Of a DNA stretch of 64,000 nucleotides, positions 47,216 through 59,602 are shown piece by piece. Both the position numbers and the translations under genes were made by a program. This stretch comes from Polytrichum commune (Eukaryota > Streptophyta > Polytrichopsida > Polytrichales > Polytrichaceae), in contig OX485806.1 in NCBI GenBank assembly GCA_950295325.1, forward strand, positions 15,996,001 through 16,060,000, given 5' to 3'. Position 1 is the first letter of the stretch. Every line of letters starts with the position of its first letter. The notes under the pieces are model-generated. The model saw nothing but the letters and a program-made list of their open reading frames with translations. It was not told where the DNA came from and searched no databases.

Positions 47216-48259
47216 GCCGCGTTCTCGTTCGTCATGACTTTCCCTTTTGTTAACAATAATATCCTCCTCTACCCTTCCATTTCCATAGCCATACCCTCGA
47301 CACAATTTGTATGGAACTTGCAACATGCACATGTTGAAGGTCCCTAGACTCTCATGTAACTTATTTACACATTCAACCGCACGTCAACCGTAAAAAAATG
47401 TTTGGAGGATTATTATAAGGTGTATACACACACTAAAAATCAATGATGTGGTATTGTAAGGTCTTTATTCAATATCTAATTTGGAGTTGACATTCAAAAA
47501 GGAGTTTGTGAAAGTTGAATTGAATATAGTTGGAATCATGAAAAACATATGACGTTTTTACATACAAATTTTGTCTTCCAAAATTGTATATAATGATATC
47601 ACATCTATGTTTGTTCAAAATTGCTTCAGAGTTCTCATGGTTTAAAGAATTGCACCATTCCTTCGATGTTGTGGAATGGAGCCATGGACCAATTTCAAGG
47701 TGTTGAAAGATGGTTTAATATTGTATATCACCCAACTCGGTCTCCTTGTCTCGTCTGTGGGCTTGTTGGAAGTAGAATTAGATTGTCATTTGCCCATTCC
47801 ATAGTACATGCAATAGTTTATTGGGTAATAGTTGGATCCTTTTCACATGTGCTACCTTCTTGTTCATCGTTTTTTCAACAATACGGAGCTTGGAATGTGC
47901 ATATGAAGGTAGTGGATACATTAATTGTGTAGTCAAATATGCACGTGATATTTTGTTTAGGTAAACACATTGCTTCTAAGCATAATGGGTTGCCCAACGA
48001 ACCAAGGGTGAAGTGTCCCTCATTCCTATCCAACCACTGGTCGGTGTCGTCTCTCTCAATGCCCAACGGATGGGAGATTGGGTGCATCCACTACCTTCAT
48101 CTTCATAATGACTTTACCTTTTTGTAGCATTGTCCTACCCTACGAGTTGCTTTGTACCATACATGAATTATGTATGGAAGTTGCAATATGAACGGTTTGA
48201 TGTATTAGACATCCACAAAAGTATACATTTTTTGTTAGATAGGTCAGCAAATGTGATCA
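47216..48259. other. Repeat-derived spacer left of the 48260 element
   Basis: TTTGTATGGAACTTGCAACA near 47308 recurs near 51458, and a GTTGGATNCCTT-like plus TGCTACCTTCTTCTTCATC block near 47840 recurs near 51510 and 51075. The 48260 element therefore lies within an older dispersed or tandem repeat. The 103-codon frame at 47621 has no family motif. Confidence 0.5.
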
Positions 48260-48480
48260 TACCGTACTTTAAGGGCAGCTTCGGCACAAAATAATTCTAA
48301 AAATAGACGCCGAAAATTTTGGAAAATTATTGGCATTTTTTGCCGAATATAAAATTAATTAATTTTCAAAATTGCCGAAAAGTAAGAAATTTTAACTTCT
48401 CACTAGAATTTTACTTACACTGGAAGCATATATGAATTCTGATGGAGAGAAGGTGCTCCTTTTGTAATCAAGCTCACTTA

Positions 48481-49598
48481 TGCCCCTTCCTCACCTGGCT
48501 CTAGCTAAGACCGGGTCTTAGCGCTAAGACCCGCCTTTAGTTCTACTAGGCTGCACTGTGAGGCCCGGTAAGCCCGGACAGTCCGGACCCTAATACCCGG
48601 ACCGGTCTTAGGGGTTGCTATTACCCTCCTTCTTCACCAGACGCTAAAAGTGAGCCCGTTAATCTGTGTTTTTTGTCGTCGCCTCCTGTAACGGCCATCC
48701 AACTGCCATTCACACGAACGGCAGTATCAACGCCAACGGGCGTCTCAATTGATGCTGCAGGAGGAGGTAAATGCTGAGCACAGAACCGAAATTGGGATCG
48801 CACAACAGGGTTTCGGCAGACTGTGTGTTTTCTGTTGCGTTCGTTGTAGGATCGTTGTCTACTCTGCACAGATCTCCGAAAACCGCTGCTTGCGGGAAGA
48901 GCTGCGAGGTTGTGAGCTCTGTTGAGTGCTTACGGTGATACACCGAACTCTGAACAAACACCGAACTTTGAATGATAGTCCGAACTCTGTAGATACTTGA
49001 ACTCCCACAATATCTCACTGCAGGCTCACCTGCTCTCCCCGCACAACACAAATCCTCTCAAATCCTCCTGCTGCCACAGAAGTTGTCACTGTTCCTCACC
49101 AATCCTTAGAGGTAGCCAGGTGAAGAGTGCCTGCCACTCTCTCCCCAGCGCAATCCGTAGAGGTAGCCAGGTTGCACTCTCTCCCCAGCGCACAAGGAAG
49201 GCACACTGCACCGTCACTCTCTGCAGCCGCGAGGTCAGATTCGGCGAGGTCAGATTCAGGTCCGTTGAAGGCCTCCGCGTAGTTCGGCGAAACGGCGCAG
49301 CTAACATATTCAAGTATTACCGGTACTCTTCAGTCTACAGGCAATATAGCTAAAACCATCCAGGGGCCAATCCGGAGGCGGGTCTGATAGACAAGAAGCT
49401 CCCTAAAATCCCTCCGCGGTGTTAGCTACAGTAGTCAGCCTCGGCAGTAGAAACACTGCAACGGCAGTAACAGTGGACACCGACCCTGTATGCCAGCTCG
49501 GTGTGGGCCCTAAGACCGGCGTAGGTGGAGAAGGAGGGTCTTAAATCCCCACTTTTACCCTAAAACTGCCCACACTAAAGCCAGGTGAGGAAGGGGTA
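48481..49598 (+). mobile_element. Nested 1.1-kb TIR element, CCCCTTCCTCACCTGGCT ends, TTA duplication
   Basis: The left end TGCCCCTTCCTCACCTGGCT and the right end AGCCAGGTGAGGAAGGGGTA are inverted with one mismatch. TTA flanks both sides (48478-48480, 49599-49601). The sister element at 38792-39738 has the uninterrupted site (near 39510-39525, reverse strand: CTCACTTACATTAGTCC). It is markedly more GC-rich than its host. The interior has two copies of a GTAGCCAGGT..CTCTCTCCCCAGCGCA block. The frames of 82-118 codons overlap on both strands and I recognise none. Confidence 0.88.
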
Positions 49599-49612
49599 TT
49601 ACACTAGTCCAC

Positions 49613-50370
49613 AAAGAATATGGGTTAAGAAGTAGCAAGACTCTAAGTGAGGCTTTTCAGATGTGTTGTACACAATTTTTTGGAGTCCAATTGAGCATAG
49701 AAGATGAAGTTTTATAGAATTTTGTCCAACTAACAAAAGTTGAGAAATCAAGTAATCTTCCACCCCCAACAAGTTTTGTGTCAAAATAAATCTTTATGCA
49801 AAAGATATGGACAAAACATTGCAGCTGTGTAAAGATCAAAAAATTAAAATGCGTTCATAACAGTTTTTCGGAGCTCATTTGTGCATAGAAGATCAACTTT
49901 TTTGGAATTTTGTTGCTCTATGAAAAGTTTAGAAATCAAGTAATCTTCCACCTCCAACAAGTTTTGTGTCAAAATAAGTCTTTATGCGAAAGATATGGAC
50001 AAAACATTGCAGCCGTGTAAAAATCAAAAAATTAAAATGCGTTCATAACAGTTTTTCGGAGCTCATTTGTGCATAGAAGATCAACTTTTTTGGAATTTTG
50101 TTGCTCTAAGAAAAGTTTAGAAATCAAGTAATCTTCCACCTCCAACAAGTTTTGTGTCAAAATAAGTCTTTATGCAAAAGATATGGACAAAACATTGCAG
50201 CCGTGTAAAGATCAAAAAATTAAAATGCGTTCATAACAGTTTTTCGGAGCTCATTTGTGCATAGAAGATCAACTTTTTTGGAATTTTGTTGCTCTAAGAA
50301 AAGTTTAGAAATCAAGTAATCTTTCACCTCCAACAAATTTTATGTCATTTGAAGACTCTATGCAAAAGTT
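49613..50370 (+). repeat. 188-bp tandem array, about four units
   Basis: AAAGATATGG-type landmarks fall at 49801, 49989, 50177 and (diverged) 50365, exactly 188 bp apart. The middle units are almost identical to each other, while the outer ones match the two diverged units of 38792-39738. Confidence 0.93.
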
Positions 50371-50729
50371 ATGCGTGTTATAAAAATGAAGTCTAACTAG
50401 GTGCTTCACCTCAAACTTTACATATCCCATATGCATTGTTGAACACAACTCCACTCTACTTGTATAAAGCACAGAGCATTCTCAACTCTTCACAAAACCG
50501 TGAAAGATTTATATCTTTTGTAAAACTCTTCACACAAATTGTGAAATCGTGAATAAACATCCTTGTTTACCGTTAGATAATAACTTCTTGGATGTATGCC
50601 GAAATTGCATTATTAAACTATTTAAAATGCCGAAATTTTTAGTAATTTTTTTTTGCCGCCGAACACTGTTTTTTTACTTTTAATAATTATTCGGCAAAAG
50701 AGCGCCAAAGCTGCCCTTAACGTACGGTA

Positions 50730-52333
50730 GTGTGGTGTTGCACCCAGTGGATAAACGCATCGGGTGTGTACATATGGATCATGTATTGCATAATCAATCA
50801 CTCATCCAAGAGCGTAAGGGTTATCAGAACATGTCGTATTGTTTCATCCACAAAGGCACAATATCGTCCTTAGTTTTCACATTATGTCCACGAGATGGTC
50901 AATTGTGATTGGTAACCAACTCGAGCAAGTGGGTGACTCTCCATTCATGCGGCTCCTCACCATGCTCTCCTCTCATTGGTTATCCGATCCAAAACTCTCT
51001 TACACATTGATATTGTTGCATTTTGTGCATGAGAACACCCCAACACACTTATGCGATTCCTACAAGTGCATATTGGGTGGTTGAATGCCTTCACACGTGC
51101 TAGCCTCTTGGTTATTGCAACGATTCCAAACAACAACCTACATTAATGTCTAATTGAATCTGTCATCACAACCATTTAAATGCATATGTCTATCAACATT
51201 GATTTCACATTATTTCAATCACGTCATATTACTAAATTGAATCAATGTCTACCAAACACAAGGTCGAATTTTGTCCTTTATTTTATAGTTGCAAGACTTA
51301 AAGGTTGAATTACAAAATTGATCAATGTCGAATGAAACGCAAGCGAAATGTTCCGGTTAGCATTGAATAGATATTGAATCTCAAGGGATATGTATTAGCA
51401 TTGTATCGGCGTTGAACTTTGGCCACTTGCATTTTGGGGTGATAGTGTTGATGAACTTTGTATGGAACTTGCAACATGTACTATGATGTTGTGCCCAATG
51501 TAGACAAAGTGGATGGTTGGATGCCTTACTACATGCTACCTTCTTCTTCATCCAACTTTTCCGTTTCTTGACAATATCCCGAGGTACATACAAAATTCAT
51601 GTGTACCATGGTTTGTAGAGGAGATTCATATGGAACTTGGAGTGCGTGTACCAAGGTGTTATATGAATTCTTTCACATTCAAGCATGCACAAAGTCTTCA
51701 AAAATCCACTTAGTGAAACCTTTGCTTAGCATGTGATTTTTGGGGTCAAACCTTCTTTTTTGTGTTGGTGTGGAAAGCAATTTACGGTAGATATGCCTAA
51801 TCCAATTACTTATCTTGATTGGACACCTAAGATTGTCAAGTGGTATGTAGTCATGTGTAGTTCCAAGAACACGTGCGATTGGGCCATGTGTTTAAAATGA
51901 TAACCATCCCATGCTCAACTGTCAGTATAATCGGGATGACATGTATGATCATTCAATGATCAAGATAATCTTCACTTTGATGATAAAATAATATATTCAC
52001 CTGACCTCCAAGAATTATGAACAAAGTAGCTAGTCGTAGGACCTCTATTTGGTTTTGCTAATCATCTCGCATTTATGCACATTTCATATCCTCTATGATG
52101 ACCGTTTTAAGACCCATCTATCCTAGATGAACATCATCCACCTTGACATGTAGATGAATGCCATTCTAAGAATCCCATTTTGAGACATTTAGAGACTTCA
52201 AGGGTTAGAGCTTGTTCATTGACAACTAAGTCCCTTGCCCGTCTCATAAAACGGCATATAAAATCGTCAAAGCGTGTGGGACCAAGGGCCCCATATGCAA
52301 CAAGAGCAAGTATAGGGAGAGAGGGCATTGGTC
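50730..52333. other. Repeat-derived spacer, no supported gene
   Basis: Shares blocks with 47216-48259 (see there). The frames of 64-81 codons have no family motifs. Confidence 0.45.
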
Positions 52334-52548
52334 ACATACTAGCGTACCTCTTATTCATCCAACCTGAGAGACCGGAAATAGTGTACAATTGGGATACTTC
52401 TTAGTTGATTTGACAATGGAGTTAATTTCACCCCCCCCCCCCCCACTACCAATTAGCCTAGTCCACGTCACTTGAGAAAAATCAACCCTACACCTACGTG
52501 GGGTTCAATTTTCATGTTGGATAGATGTTTAGAGGTACGCTCATATGG
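52334..52548. mobile_element. MITE related to 18069-18234
   Basis: ACATACTAGCGTACCTCTTA at the left, AGAGGTACGCTCATATG at the right. It has a 14-base C run at 52431-52444. Confidence 0.65.
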
Positions 52549-52962
52549 GATATTGCCCTTTCTCCCAAGTGTATACATGAACATGAAACTATATCTCATA
52601 TACAAATATATGTGGAATCACTCATCCAACATAGAGCCCTTAAGTAGTGTGCAACCCGGATGTCACTAATCTTGATTGATTTGTTGCGATAATTAGCTTT
52701 TCAAAACCTTGATTTAGTCTATTCCAAGTCGTTTGAAATGAATCAAATGCAAACATATAGTAAGGTAAGTTTCTATGTTGGATAGACATGACTACGTGTA
52801 TGTGATAATGCCCTCCCTCTCAAGTTTGTGTGTATGTGGGGGGGGGGGGGATGAAACTAACCTTGATCTATGTATATGTGTGGAATCGTTCATCCAACAC
52901 AAGAGCATTGAAACAATGTGTAGCTCGGATGGTAAGTTTCTATGTTGGATAGATATGACTAA
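52549..52962. repeat. Degenerate repeat units interrupted by H3
   Basis: Three related blocks (near 52549, 52800 and 53550) share a GCCCTCCC-TCAAG, GTATACATG-ATGAAACTA, ATATGTGTGGAATC order. The third lies beyond the H3 element at 52963-53540, which has split the series. Confidence 0.5.
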
Positions 52963-53540
52963 GGGATTGTTTACACCATTGACCATGAAGTCGTCCCAAG
53001 GCCATGTAAAATATGTGATTGGCTATTGAACTCGTCCCGGGACTACTTCGGTTTACATCAAGGAAAAAATGGTCAAAGTGACCATGGAGTTCGAGGTGCC
53101 CAAAAGACATGTTTTAAGGCCTGCATTGTCCACTGACATGGTTCAACGGGTTTTGCGGTGGGAGAGGCAAAATAGGTGCTCTAGTAGAATAAGGCAAGGG
53201 CCCGTGGCATATAAATACTATTATAATGAATTTTTAAAATTGATTTTTTTTTGGGGGGGGGAAGAGAAGATGAAGACAAAAAGAATATTCAAACTTGAAT
53301 TCCTCTAAAAAATGCCCATTTTGGACATGTATTAAGAAATATCAGCACATACATTTTTGATTGCATGGTGAGTCCTCTTGGTCCACATTCGGTTTACACC
53401 TAGCGAGGAGCCCCAAAACTTTGTAAATGAATTTTTTTTAAAGAAAGTTGACCATGGAAGTTGGACCACGAATTTAGACCATAGCAAAAGGCCATCATCT
53501 TCCATGGTCCGACTTCATGGTCCGTGGTGTAAACCGGCCC
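52963..53540 (+). mobile_element. H3 TIR element, full copy
   Basis: The left end GGGATTGTTTACACCATTGA with CCATGAAGTCG is inverted at the right as CTTCATGGTCCGTGGTGTAA, ACCGGCCC. TAA precedes it; the sequence after the right end is TATAA, so the duplication is imperfect. A partial copy lies at 11164-11470. Confidence 0.8.
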
Positions 53541-53659
53541 TATAAGTGCTACACTCTCATATGTGATAATGGCCGCCCTCCCAAGCATATATTTATACAT
53601 GGCCATGAAACTAGTAACCCTCATCTACGAATATGTGTGGACTACACATAAAGCATCAT

Positions 53660-54334
53660 ATATGCATTTTACATGTCAATTCCACTCAGATATTATCTTT
53701 GTGATGAAGCTCGGTCATGGGTTGGTCCCACCCCCCCCCCCCCAATCCTACTAACATACTCCCTCCTCCTCGATCTTCCCGAATGCCCATATATAGGCGG
53801 AGTTGAAAACAACCAAATCGATCCTTTTTAGGCGTGCCACTAGCCTTTTTAGGCCCGTATGTATTGAGGAGAATGGAAGGTTGACCTTCCATTGGGCCGG
53901 CTTTATTACAACATCGTCGCTTCGCTTTTACATATTGTAATCATGCCCAATTGGGTCCTCTCTTTGCACTTTCTTCTACAACTTTCTAGGTACGTACTTT
54001 ATAGACCGAGGTAGTAGGAAAATAAATGGGTAGTTTCGACTCCATTTGGGCACATTGTTGTCGAATGTGGGCAATGTGGTCTAAACCCTAAACCCAAAGC
54101 CAACACATAATCTAAAAACTCAACACTATGTACCACGATCATACAATTGAAAGTCCACGATCGTATGAGCACGTGATAAAGTGGGTGTAGGTTCTAGGTC
54201 CGACGTTGGTTTTGAAACATGCGTATTTTGAGACCCCTCGAAATGTGATATTTTCGACGAGGGACCCAAGTGACACGTGTCAGATGAGTTGTGTTGGAAA
54301 TATGTCCTTTTCTTTGCCACCAATGACCACCTAC
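53660..54334. other. Spacer with a 13-base C run, no supported gene
   Basis: No family motif or TIR recognised. Confidence 0.4.
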
Positions 54335-54485
54335 ACTGATCGTCCCAATCGATGTGTGTTACTTTTTAAAGTCGTGCAGCGCTATAACTATTTAACGAGG
54401 ATCCAATACCTGACCAAGCAAAATCATTTGTGTTCTATGATGTCCAAACAACCTATTGAACTTTCGTTAGTACATATTAAACTCT
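54335..54485 (+). mobile_element. Truncated copy of the 14030-14270 MITE
   Basis: ACTGATCGTCCCAATCGATG, GCGCTATAACTATTTAACGA and TCTATGATGTCCAAACAACC follow the family order. The right end is missing. Confidence 0.6.
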
Positions 54486-56224
54486 TAGGTTTCCTCAACC
54501 ACTTCATTTTTTTCTTTTCTTTTTTGTTAATTTCCTAGATAAGGTACAACTACCCAAGTTAAAGTGAAGCACTATAAAAGCTTAAATTGTGTTGTGACTT
54601 TCTACCAAAGATGATTGGTTTTTCTTCATTGGGATCGTGATCGTGGTGGTTAGATATATGAAATGTTTGGCCAAAACAATTGGCGATGCGTAGTAAAACC
54701 GTATTATAAGATTAAAAAGTAAGAAAAAAGAAGGCTTTAAATGGACTGTGAGCAATGGATTTGAGATCTAAATGCAGATTTAATAACATGATTTTTGATT
54801 GATCCAACATGAAAATTTCCATAATTTAAATGTTGGGGTACATGTAGTGGGCACACACGCTAGTGTCTAATTTGCAAACACAATCATGTCACTTTCTTGA
54901 AACCTTAAACAATGGACATCAATACAATAAATATACATGGATAACAACATTTAAACTCTTAATTGTTCTAGCATTAAAATTTGAATGGGAGGAATTTCAA
55001 TGCCGGCCTACTTACAATACATCAAAGTGGGCTAAACATATATTCGATGTATCATAATGAGAATTTAAGTCTTAAAATCTTGCCATTTCATTTGCTCTCT
55101 CTCTCTCTAATCTTGGTATATGCCAAGACCTCATTTTGTCATTCTATCAAACATGCATTCAAATATATGAAGATCAAATCTTAACTAGAATACACAAGGA
55201 ATGTTTTTTACATTTTGAAGCAAAAATGTGGAATTTATCAAAATTGAATGAGTGGTTCTAATGACTCGAGTCCAATATGAAACTATGTTAGTGTCTTGTT
55301 TTTGAATGCCAACTTGAATCTTTGGCTACAACTGATAACCCTGACTATCATGTGATTTGGTATAGATATATGAGCCTCAATCCTTTGATAATTTTGAAAC
55401 ATGGACATGAATTGAGTGCATGCCATGAGTGTGCCTCTGTGCTTGCGATTTGGGGCAAATTTCAATCTCTAATATTCAATGTTTGAAAGCAATTCAAGCA
55501 ATTAGGTTGTAGATTATCAATAAAGATGCCATTTTGTATAGACAATGTTACCATAGTTATTATGACCATCTTGAATTGGCAAATGCTTAACATACAATCA
55601 CAACATGCTACTTGAGCTACATATTAGCCCTTTGAGATATTACAAAAATGCATAGTTAAGATCACCCACCCACTCGAATTACCGTGGAGCTATAGAGTGT
55701 AACTTTCTTCTAAAGTTTTCATTTTCTAGGAACCTAAAGTTTGCAAGCTATAGAGAGCACAATGAATGACGCACAATGATTGAAAGCATCTATTAATATC
55801 TCTTGTATCAATTTTGTTCACAAGGACGAATGGTGGTACTTAACTTAACTACACGTCCAACTCAACAACTCACAAATATTGGCACTCATTTACTACCAAC
55901 ACATGAGTCATAGACAATATTGTAGTGAAAGAATTATGCAAATCTATCAGAATGATAAATTTAAGATATTTTTAGTGACACATGACAATTGCTTGAGACT
56001 CATACTAAGTTTTTTTTTTTCTTTCGCACAGGGTTTTGTAGCCAAAATATAAACTCCTATTGCCGACATAGCAAACTCCCATTGGGTTCTAGTTGGCTAA
56101 GTATCCACTTGAACATCGATTCTTTTGTTTCCCTACCTTCTCAATATAGTGTCATACATGAGCAACCACCACATGCATGGTTTTCCAAGGACAAATTATA
56201 CAATCGCGAGACAATTGTTTGGTA
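54486..56224. other. AT-rich spacer, no supported gene
   Basis: The 145-codon frame at 55989-56426 starts in a poly-T run and crosses into the dispersed repeat at 56225; no family motif. Confidence 0.45.
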
Positions 56225-56600
56225 TTGTCAGCTAAGGTACGTGGGCCTAGTGTGGTCACTCTTGTTAATCATATACCTATTTGAGTGGTATATGGTAAGG
56301 CTTGTAGTCAAGACCGGGCACCCAAAAAGTAAGTGTTATAATACGATTGGACTATGTGCTCATAATACAGGCATTGTCTTAGGTTTGACAACTAACACAA
56401 ACAAAACGATCTATTTGATTGTTTAGAGAGGTAGAGGATCTTTACTTGAACCTCTTGTAATGTAGAATTTGCATCTCAATTCCAATAGCGAAACTTGAAA
56501 TGGCAATCAACCTGATCCACAATTGATAACTAAATGAGACAATTCCTTATCCTATCCAACAAACAAAATCATTTGTGGAGTTGAAAGTGCATGTGTTACA
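56225..56600 (+). repeat. Dispersed repeat shared with 16440-16800
   Basis: ACGTGGGCCTAGTGTGGTCA, TTTGAGTGGTATATGGTAAG and GGAGTTGAAAGTGCATGTG align with the first copy. Confidence 0.6.
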
Positions 56601-58459
56601 TATATCGATGATCGCTCTCCGGACACACTAACTTAAGTTAATCAACAAAATTTTGCATCTACCTACCTACCGACCCTACCGTTTGAAATTGGGGGGACTC
56701 CATCCTACTCCAAACCGACTCTCTCGATGAAGTTGCATATTTACACTACGCACATGGCATGGTAAAGGTGCACTTTTGGAATCACGGTTTTTTTATGTTG
56801 TTTTTTGCATGGTAATTTATTACACTTAATTTCTACAATCTCACCGCACACACTTGCTTAAGTTATGCCCACATGACACACCTAGGCTAGTGGCATCACA
56901 TGTTGGGCACAATAAGACCGGTGGTCATGGCATGCTCACAAGTTGACTACAAGTACAAGTTGTAAACTTAGTGTTTTAATCTTATCCAAGTTGGGTGGAA
57001 TCCGTGGCCCGATTTCAAAATGAGCTAATGCCATGCTTGCCAATTTGACTACATAGTATAAAGTATGCAACCCATGTCACTGAGGCGTTGTGAACGAGGG
57101 TGTGTGGTCGTGGTCATATCACATCCGAGCCATCCATTCACATGGCCCCATCCTATGGCCTACGAAACTGCTCGGGGAGCATAAAAAAAAAAACTTCCGA
57201 AGGATCAAATTTCGGCATGTGAAAAATCAATGTTTGCAAGATGAAGGGGTCGGTTGTTCATCCCACCGTATGAGAGTATTTGTGTGGGATTTTGAAGGTT
57301 TCCAAAGGGTTACCTAAGTTCCCAATGGAGTTCCCCTCCGATATATAAGACCCACTCACCTTACGATTTTCAAGATTGCGTAGTATGCCTAATGTAAAGG
57401 GTTTGCAAAGGCTAGCTTACCTATCACCTTCCATGTACTAAAGTGAAACAAAGGAACATGGATGCATGAAAGGAATCGTGCATAACATAATCTAGGTGAG
57501 TATGGAGGGTGGGTGGAGCCGAGAATAAATCATACACTAGTCATGAACTATACAAAGGTTATTTTCTTACCAACATTGTTATATGATATTCAACCCAATA
57601 CACTCGGGTGAAACATTATCACATGATATTATTAGAATGTAACGGTTGATAGTAGTTAATCAAGGTTTTTTTTGTTTTTTTCATTGGCGATGTGTCATCA
57701 TATTTTGACGGGGGTAGGGAGTTTGAAATTATTATTTAAAAGGGGGGGAGAATGGCATGTTAATCACCACAAGGCATGGGCATGGAGGGTACCACACAAT
57801 TTGTTGGTAGGGGCTTTAGATCACCCCACATGGCCACTCCCTTGCTATAAAAGGGGCCAGTTGGCCCTACCTATCACCCCACTTTGTCCCATTGCCACTT
57901 TTCCTTCTCGCCCGCATTGTGTATCCTATGTTCACCATTGTCCACATGTTCATCCTGCGTTTGTAGGGGGGTTTGTGTTAAGACATGTTTAAGCTTTCTA
58001 GTGGGCTGCCATTGGGTTTTCATGTGGATCTTGGCACATTCAATGCTTCATATGGCTAGAAATTTGATCAAGATTGGAGGTATAGGAGTTGGATATTTGT
58101 ACTCGGGGGGGAGCATTTGGTAAATTCACGGAATACCTTGGTGGCGATCATAGAGGTAAGCTTTATTTAACCAACCTTTTTCTTTCCATGTTGCTCAACT
58201 CGTGTTGCTCATTTTGCTCATTTTGCTCATCTTGTGTTGTTCATCTTCCTCGTCTTGGTTGTCTTCCTCATCTTGCTCGTTTTGGTTCCGATGCAAATCC
58301 CATGGTTGCACTCTTCTCCTCTCCTCCTTTGTTTGAGCGATTATGCATTTGGTCAGTTTTTCCTACTATGCCATGTGTGTGTCATGGTAGTCAGCATGTG
58401 GGTTTTTGTCTTTGCCACCCTACTTTCAATGAAATGGCACCTTTGGCCGTCCCTCCAAA
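56601..58459. other. Spacer with a possible promoter at 57846
   Basis: CTATAAAAGGGG at 57845-57856 is a good TATA match followed by a pyrimidine-rich stretch with overlapping frames (57672-58533) that have no family motif. Without a recognisable product I do not call a gene. Near 58205-58230 is a short GCTCATTTT repeat. Confidence 0.35.
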
Positions 58460-58640
58460 CACTAGTAAAAAACTATGCCCAAATAATTGCAGCCGAAATC
58501 GGCTGCATTTCTTTTGAGCAACCAAATCTATAGTCGCTAAACGACTACAAAATTTTCTTTTTCGTTTTGTGATTGCAATTTTAATCACAAGTGGCCAAGT
58601 TTCACCACACGGGATTTCATTGTGTGGCCACTCACTCGCC
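58460..58640 (+). mobile_element. CACTA-element terminus
   Basis: CACTAGTAAAAAACTATGCC is a typical CACTA-superfamily end. It is followed by the perfect hairpin TGCAGCCGAAATCGGCTGCA and by AGTCGCTAAACGACT, the kind of subterminal repeats seen in this superfamily. The opposite end is not found. A related fragment lies at 11813-11916. Confidence 0.65.
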
Positions 58641-59602
58641 ACATTGGTTGCATTAAACAATCCTTAAAGGAAACACGTTGTTGAATAATGTACGATGTGG
58701 AAGAGGGTGCGGTCAAACGTAACTACATTCAAATTCGAGTTCAATGTCAAAGCTTCGAGGACCGTGTACTAATGCATTAACTTATACCACCCTTTTGGTT
58801 GTATGCTCATTGTGAACTTTATTAGTGAGTGGCTATAGTGCTCGATCTTAATTAAGCATGTAATTTGGCACCAAGTGTTAATTCACATCCCCATTCAACA
58901 TTTTAATCGGAGCCATAAGCTCCACGTACGACTGCACTTTTTTGAAGTTATATTTGGAAATTCTTCCCGTATACAGAGAAAAATGTTTTGGGTCAATTGT
59001 CGAGGCTTATTATTATACCCATGAAAAAACCTAGATTAGAAAGTCTCATTGTTTGCGAAAAGTCCACACAAAGACCACACTTAATCATGTGTTCAATGTA
59101 CGGAACTCACATGGATCGTGTACAATGACCATTATATCAAAAAATCAATAAAAATTGTGTGTACTTAACACTAAAAGATTTAGACACCGTAAGCGCATGT
59201 GTTGCATTTAATGCAAAGATAATGTCTAGTTCTAGTAGACACAATCTATACATGATAAGTATATGATAGCATCAAAGACTTGATTAAGTGAAATTTGATT
59301 TAAGCGGAATGCATTAAAAAAAAATGGATGAGAGGGGGGGGGGGTTGGTTACTTATCTTACATTACATGTGATCATGTATAGCAATTTTTTAATATATTT
59401 TATATGTAATCGATATATACTGCAATACAATATTTGCTTCAATACTTGTACACTTTTGACTAAGATTTTATAGCCATTGTTTTAAATAATATCCGGTGGA
59501 AAGTCAATGTGGACCATTATATCTTTATACATGAGAAATTAAAAAAGTCACTAATCTTGCAGGTCGTGCACAAGTTTCCAACAATGATTGGGAAGATCCG
59601 AC
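58641..59602. other. Spacer, perhaps the interior of the CACTA relic
   Basis: No transposase motif is seen. A 12-base G run lies at about 59333-59344. Confidence 0.4.

Larger units (their letters stand above)
48260..50729 (+). mobile_element. TACCGTACGTTAAGGGCAG element, long copy with nested insert
   Basis: The left end TACCGTACTTTAAGGGCAGC and the right end GCTGCCCTTAACGTACGGTA are inverted. Relative to 38792-39738 this copy has two extra 188-bp units and a nested 1,118-bp element. Without the insert it is about 1.35 kb. No transposase frame is visible. Confidence 0.85.

Noticed and set aside
48997-49353. 118-codon frame in the GC-rich nested element as a transposase
   Set aside because: No DDE or Myb-like motif is visible and frames of similar length overlap on the other strand.
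49613-50370. CRISPR array (regular repeats)
   Set aside because: The repeats are 188 bp and directly abutting without unique spacers, in a plant transposon.
55989-56426. 145-codon frame as a gene
   Set aside because: It begins in a poly-T run, crosses from spacer into a dispersed repeat whose other copy at 16440 has no matching frame, and shows no family motif.
57672-58533. Cluster of overlapping frames after a TATA-like box
   Set aside because: Frames of similar length overlap in different phases and have no conserved motif; the TATA match alone is not enough to call a gene or an LTR.
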